64,000 bases of DNA, from contig NZ_RWIT01000004.1 of NCBI RefSeq assembly GCF_003944715.1, positions 310,001-374,000 of the forward strand, given 5' to 3'. Made by a program: the position numbers and the translations under genes. Every line of letters begins with the position of its first letter. The first letter of the stretch is position 1. Below, one piece after another: positions 60,649-64,000 of this stretch. Under the pieces are notes generated by a model. The model did not search any database. It had not been told where the DNA came from and worked only from the letters and a program-made list of their open reading frames with translations. This DNA is from Hymenobacter rigui. Lineage in GTDB: Bacteria > Bacteroidota > Bacteroidia > Cytophagales > Hymenobacteraceae.

Positions 60649-63600
60649 CTAATGCGCCAGTACGGCTTGTTGCCGCTCGGGGTGCAGCTGTGGGTCGTCG
60701 CCGTAGTGGGTGTGCTCGGCGCGGTAGGCGCGTTCGAAAATCAGGGGGAAGATGAACAGGGTGAGGATGGTGCCGGTGATGAGGCCGCCGATAACCACAA
60801 TGGCGAGGGGCTTGCTGGTTTCGGAGCCGATGCCGGTGCTCATGGCGGCGGGCATGAGGCCGATGGTCGCCATCAGGGCCGTCATGACGACAGGGCGGAC
60901 GCGGCTGGTGACGCCCTCGTGGATGCTGCGGTCCAGGCTGAGTTTGCGCACCATGTTCTGCTTGAACACCGATATCAGAATCACGCCGTTCTGGATACAG
61001 ATACCGAACAGGGCAATGAACCCGATACCGGCCGAGATGCTGAAGTTGGTGTGCGTGATGAGCAGGGCCGCAATGCCGCCGATGATGGCAAACGGCACGT
61101 TCAGGAGCACCAGCCCGGCATCTTTCAGGTTGCCAAACAGGATGAACAGGATGAAGAAAATGAGGGCTAACGATACCGGCACTACCTGCGTGAGGCGCTG
61201 GGTGGCGCGGCGCTGGTTCTCGAAGTCGCCGGTCCACTTCATGCTGTAGCCTTTGGGCAGGCTCACCACGGCATTTACCTTTTTCTGGGCTTCCTCGATG
61301 GTGCTGCCCATGTCGCGGCCCCGGATGCTGAACTTCACGGCGGCGAAGCGCTGGTTATCGTCGCGGTAGATGAGGCTGGGGCCGTTGACATCGCCGATGG
61401 TGGCAATTTCGGAGAGGGGAATGGTAGTACCGTTCTGAGTGGGCACCATGAGGGCGGCAATTTCCTCGGGCGTCTGGCGGAACTGCTCCTGGTAGCGCAC
61501 CCGGATGGGGAATTTCCGCTCGCCCTCGTACATCTGCGAGGCCTGCTTGCCGCCCACGGCCATTTCCAGCACCGCGTTGGCGTCGGCTTTGCTTACGCCG
61601 TACTGGGCCATGCGCTGCTCATCCAAATCCACGTGCAGCTCGGGCTGACCGATGTTGCGGAGCACGCCCAGGTCATCGATACCTTTTACCTTTTTGAGGA
61701 TGCCGTACACCTGGCGGGCTTTTTCCTCCATCAGCTTCAGGTCGGTGCCGTAGATTTTCACCGCAATGGAGCCTTTTACGCCCGAGGCGGCTTCCTCCAC
61801 GTTGTCGGTGATGGGCTGAGAGAAGTTGAAATCCACGCCGGGGAAGCGGTTGAGCTTTTCCTTCATGTGCTCAATCAGGGCTTCGCGCTTGTCCTTGTGC
61901 TTCATTTCGGCCTCCACTGCGGGGGTGTGCTTCAGCTGCACCAGAAACTCATTGTTGTAGAAGCCGGTGGGGTCGGTGCCGTCGTTGGGGCGGCCGGTCT
62001 GGCTCACCACGTCGCCCACCTCCGGGAAGCTCAGGAACACCCGGCGCATCTCGTTGCAGAGCTTGTTCGATTCATCGAGGCTGATGCTCAGGGGCAGCTG
62101 GGCCCGCACGTAGATGGAGCCTTCGTTCAGCTCGGGTAGGAACTCGGAGCCCAGGAAGTGGAACGCGCCCATGCCCAGCACCACGGCCACCGTGGCTACC
62201 AGCAGACTGGCGGTTTTGCGGGCGTAGGTGAAGCGGAAGAACCGCTCGGCCCCGCGGTTGATGCCCCGCACGAAGAAGTTATCCTTCTCCACCACGTTCT
62301 TTTTGAGCAGCAGCGAGGTGAGCACCGGCACCAGCGTGAGCGTGAAAATCAGAGCCCCCAGCAGGGCAAAACCCAGCGTCCAGGCCAGGGGCGAGAACAC
62401 CTTGCCTTCTACCTTCTCGAAGGAGAAAATGGGCAGCAACGCGGTGATGATGATGGCCTTGGAGAAGAAAATGGCCTTGCCCATGTCGCGGCCGGTTTTC
62501 TTGATGAGGCCCAGCTTGGCCAGCTTGTTGAAGCGCTCCATGCCCATCTTGTGGGCCCGGTGGTCGAGGGCCACAAAGAGGCCTTCCACCATCACCACGG
62601 CCCCGTCGATGATAATACCGAAGTCAATAGCACCCATGCTGAGCAGGTTGGCCGACATGCCCTTCAGCCGCAGGCAGATGAAGGCAAACAACAAGGCCAG
62701 CGGAATAATCACCGATACGATGATGGTGGTGCGCCAGTCGGCCATGAACACGAACACGATAACCGTGACCAGAATAATGCCTTCCAGCAGGTTGTGGATT
62801 ACCGTTTCAGTCGAGAAGTCGATGAGCTGCTGCCGGTCGTAGAAGGTCTGAATCTTCACGTCGGAGGGCAGAATCTTCTCGTTCAGCAGCTGCACTTTAT
62901 CCTTGAGGCGGGCAATAACTTCGGAGGGGTTTTCGCCCTTGCGCATCACCACAATACCCTCCAACACGTCGTCGTTCAGGCCCCGGCCCACCTTACCCAG
63001 CCGCGGCAGCGCCGATTCGTGCACGATGGCCACGTCCTTCACCAGGATGGGGGCCCCGTTCACGTTTTTGATGACGGTGTTGTTGATGTCGTTGATATTG
63101 TTGAGCAGGCCAATACCGCGCACCACGTAGTTCTGCTGGCCCTCGTTTATCACGTCGCCGCCCACGTTGATGTTGCTGCGCTGGATGGCGTTGTAGAGGT
63201 CCAAAGGGGTGAGGCCCAGGTCCTGGAGCTTGCCGGGGTTCACGCTGATTTCGTAGTCCTTCACCTCACCGCCGAAGCTGTTCACGTCGGCCACGCCGGG
63301 CACGGCTTTCAGGTTGCGCTCCACCACCCAGTCCTGCAGGGTTTTCAGCTCGCGGGTGGTTTTGTCCTTGCTTTTGAGGGTGTAGCGGAAAATCTCGCCG
63401 GTGGGGCCGTAGGGCGGCTGCACGTCGGGGTCGGCGCCTTCGGGCAGGTCGGCCTGGCTGAGCAGGTTGTTCACCTGCACCCGGGCAAAGGCATCGTCCA
63501 CGCCATCATCGAAAATCACCTTCACCACCGACAGCCCAAATAGGGTGGTTGAGCGGATGCTGGTTTTCTTCTGCACCGGGTTCAGCGCAATTTCGATGGG

Positions 63601-63810
63601 AGCCGTCACGAACTTCTCAATCTCCTCGGCCGAGCGGCCGGGCCACTGCGTGATGATGGTAATTTCGGTGTTGGTAACGTCGGGGAAGGCCTCGATGGGC
63701 GTATTCCGGTAGCTCATCACCCCGGCCACAATGACTACGAAGGTCATCAGGAACACGAAGCCCCGGTTTTTGAGCGAAAAGGCAATAATGCCCTGGATGA
63801 ATTTATTCAT
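60649..63810 (-). CDS. czcA: CzcA/CusA-type heavy-metal RND efflux transporter
   Basis: 1053 residues. It begins FIQGIIAFSLKNRGFVFLMT and PDVTNTEITIITQWPGRSAE, as in heavy-metal RND pumps. In the fourth membrane helix, MGAIDFGIIIDGAVVMVEG has two acidic residues for proton relay. Two large periplasmic loops and 12 membrane helices follow the RND order. It should export Co/Zn/Cd or Cu/Ag with an adaptor and an outer-membrane channel. The adaptor gene is immediately upstream, cut by the window edge. The metal cannot be told from sequence. Confidence 0.94.
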   Translation of the reverse strand: MNKFIQGIIAFSLKNRGFVFLMTFVVIVAGVMSYRNTPIEAFPDVTNTEITIITQWPGRSAEEIEKFVTAPIEIALNPVQKKTSIRSTTLFGLSVVKVIFDDGVDDAFARVQVNNLLSQADLPEGADPDVQPPYGPTGEIFRYTLKSKDKTTRELKTLQDWVVERNLKAVPGVADVNSFGGEVKDYEISVNPGKLQDLGLTPLDLYNAIQRSNINVGGDVINEGQQNYVVRGIGLLNNINDINNTVIKNVNGAPILVKDVAIVHESALPRLGKVGRGLNDDVLEGIVVMRKGENPSEVIARLKDKVQLLNEKILPSDVKIQTFYDRQQLIDFSTETVIHNLLEGIILVTVIVFVFMADWRTTIIVSVIIPLALLFAFICLRLKGMSANLLSMGAIDFGIIIDGAVVMVEGLFVALDHRAHKMGMERFNKLAKLGLIKKTGRDMGKAIFFSKAIIITALLPIFSFEKVEGKVFSPLAWTLGFALLGALIFTLTLVPVLTSLLLKKNVVEKDNFFVRGINRGAERFFRFTYARKTASLLVATVAVVLGMGAFHFLGSEFLPELNEGSIYVRAQLPLSISLDESNKLCNEMRRVFLSFPEVGDVVSQTGRPNDGTDPTGFYNNEFLVQLKHTPAVEAEMKHKDKREALIEHMKEKLNRFPGVDFNFSQPITDNVEEAASGVKGSIAVKIYGTDLKLMEEKARQVYGILKKVKGIDDLGVLRNIGQPELHVDLDEQRMAQYGVSKADANAVLEMAVGGKQASQMYEGERKFPIRVRYQEQFRQTPEEIAALMVPTQNGTTIPLSEIATIGDVNGPSLIYRDDNQRFAAVKFSIRGRDMGSTIEEAQKKVNAVVSLPKGYSMKWTGDFENQRRATQRLTQVVPVSLALIFFILFILFGNLKDAGLVLLNVPFAIIGGIAALLITHTNFSISAGIGFIALFGICIQNGVILISVFKQNMVRKLSLDRSIHEGVTSRVRPVVMTALMATIGLMPAAMSTGIGSETSKPLAIVVIGGLITGTILTLFIFPLIFERAYRAEHTHYGDDPQLHPERQQAVLAH

Positions 63811-63818
63811 GGTTGGAT

Positions 63819-63916
63819 GAGCTTCAAGCTGTCAGCTACAAGCTGCAAGCCTGGTTAGCAAGGATGTGTAAAGCGGGCAAATAGGCTTGCAGCTTGTAGC
63901 TGACAGCTTGAAGCTC
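63819..63916. repeat. Perfect 34-bp inverted repeat filling the adaptor-pump spacer
   Basis: 63819-63852 and 63883-63916 are exact complements (GAGCTTCAAGCTGTCAGC at the left end), spaced by 30 bases. Inside each arm the words CAAGCTG and CAGCTACAAGCTG repeat. It starts 8 bases after the czcA start region and ends 2 bases before the stop of the adaptor gene. Confidence 0.85.
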
Positions 63917-63918
63917 AC

Positions 63919-64000
63919 TTAGTCGTTCAGCTCGTCGTACACCAGCAGCTGGTTTTGGGCGATGATGTGCTCCCCGTCTTTTAGGCCCGACTGCACGTAG
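63919..64000 (-). CDS. RND efflux periplasmic adaptor (C-terminus only)
   Basis: The last 26 codons are visible, ending in TAA at 63919-63921: VQSGLKDGEHIIAQNQLLV then YDELND. The GLKDGEHII turn is the usual membrane-proximal end of HlyD/CzcB-type adaptors. It continues beyond the right edge. It is upstream of czcA in the same direction, so the two form an efflux operon. Confidence 0.8.
   Translation of the reverse strand, partial: YVQSGLKDGEHIIAQNQLLVYDELND

Noticed and set aside
62158..63543. A 461-codon open frame on the + strand opposite czcA
   Set aside because: His/Gln-rich, no family features; the minus strand is a clear RND pump.

Overview
The window reads as chromosome of a high-GC member of the Bacteroidota, most likely Hymenobacter or a close relative in the Cytophagales. 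Reasons: a SusC/SusD pair, promoter remnants of the Bacteroidota type (TTTG, about 19 to 21 bases, then TAnnTTTG), many secreted proteins, and abundant intergenic palindromes. The genus is an inference from protein style and was not searched. No tRNA, rRNA, CRISPR array, prophage or intact transposase was seen.

Layout. (1) 1-9984 is a fructan-use locus on the + strand: the tail of an AraC-type regulator, SusC, SusD, a sugar-porter MFS protein, a PfkB fructokinase and a GH32 fructanase. A palindromic element or word-hairpin sits in every junction. (2) 9999-11373 holds a Fur-family regulator (-), a candidate small RNA with its own terminator (-), and the decayed DNA-binding half of a LytTR response regulator (+). 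(3) 11374-24790 is a + strand block: an initiating sugar-phosphate transferase and a WecG/TagA transferase, followed by a nine-gene nucleotide-sugar cassette (two nucleotidyltransferases, an SDR, an RfbC-like epimerase, a homoserine-dehydrogenase-like oxidoreductase, a C-methyltransferase, a PIG-L deacetylase, a DUF4910 peptidase-like protein, a 2OG-Fe oxygenase and a class III aminotransferase). (4) 24933-30425 (-) holds two glycosyltransferase genes behind gmd and fcl, which make GDP-L-fucose. (5) 30660-35666 (-) carries two related parallel beta-helix secreted proteins. (6) 35713-46451 (-) is a Wzx/Wzy-type export operon: Wza, Wzc, flippase, polymerase and four glycosyltransferases. Together, regions 3 to 6 form one exopolysaccharide locus of about 35 kb.

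(7) 46726-50849 (+) is an OmpR-type two-component system followed by a SulP anion transporter whose promoter carries three 11-bp phased direct repeats. (8) 51126-60427 is a mixed region: an MDR oxidoreductase, a thioredoxin-reductase-like flavoprotein, an EamA permease, a formylglycine-enzyme-like secreted protein, an outer-membrane beta-barrel, an M1 aminopeptidase, a DUF5996 protein and an esterase. (9) 60649-64000 (-) is a CzcA-type metal efflux pump followed by the tail of its adaptor protein.

The most unusual non-coding feature is that several operon junctions are filled almost end to end by hairpins built from short repeated words. One of these carries a MITE-like element that in turn encloses a REP-like palindrome.
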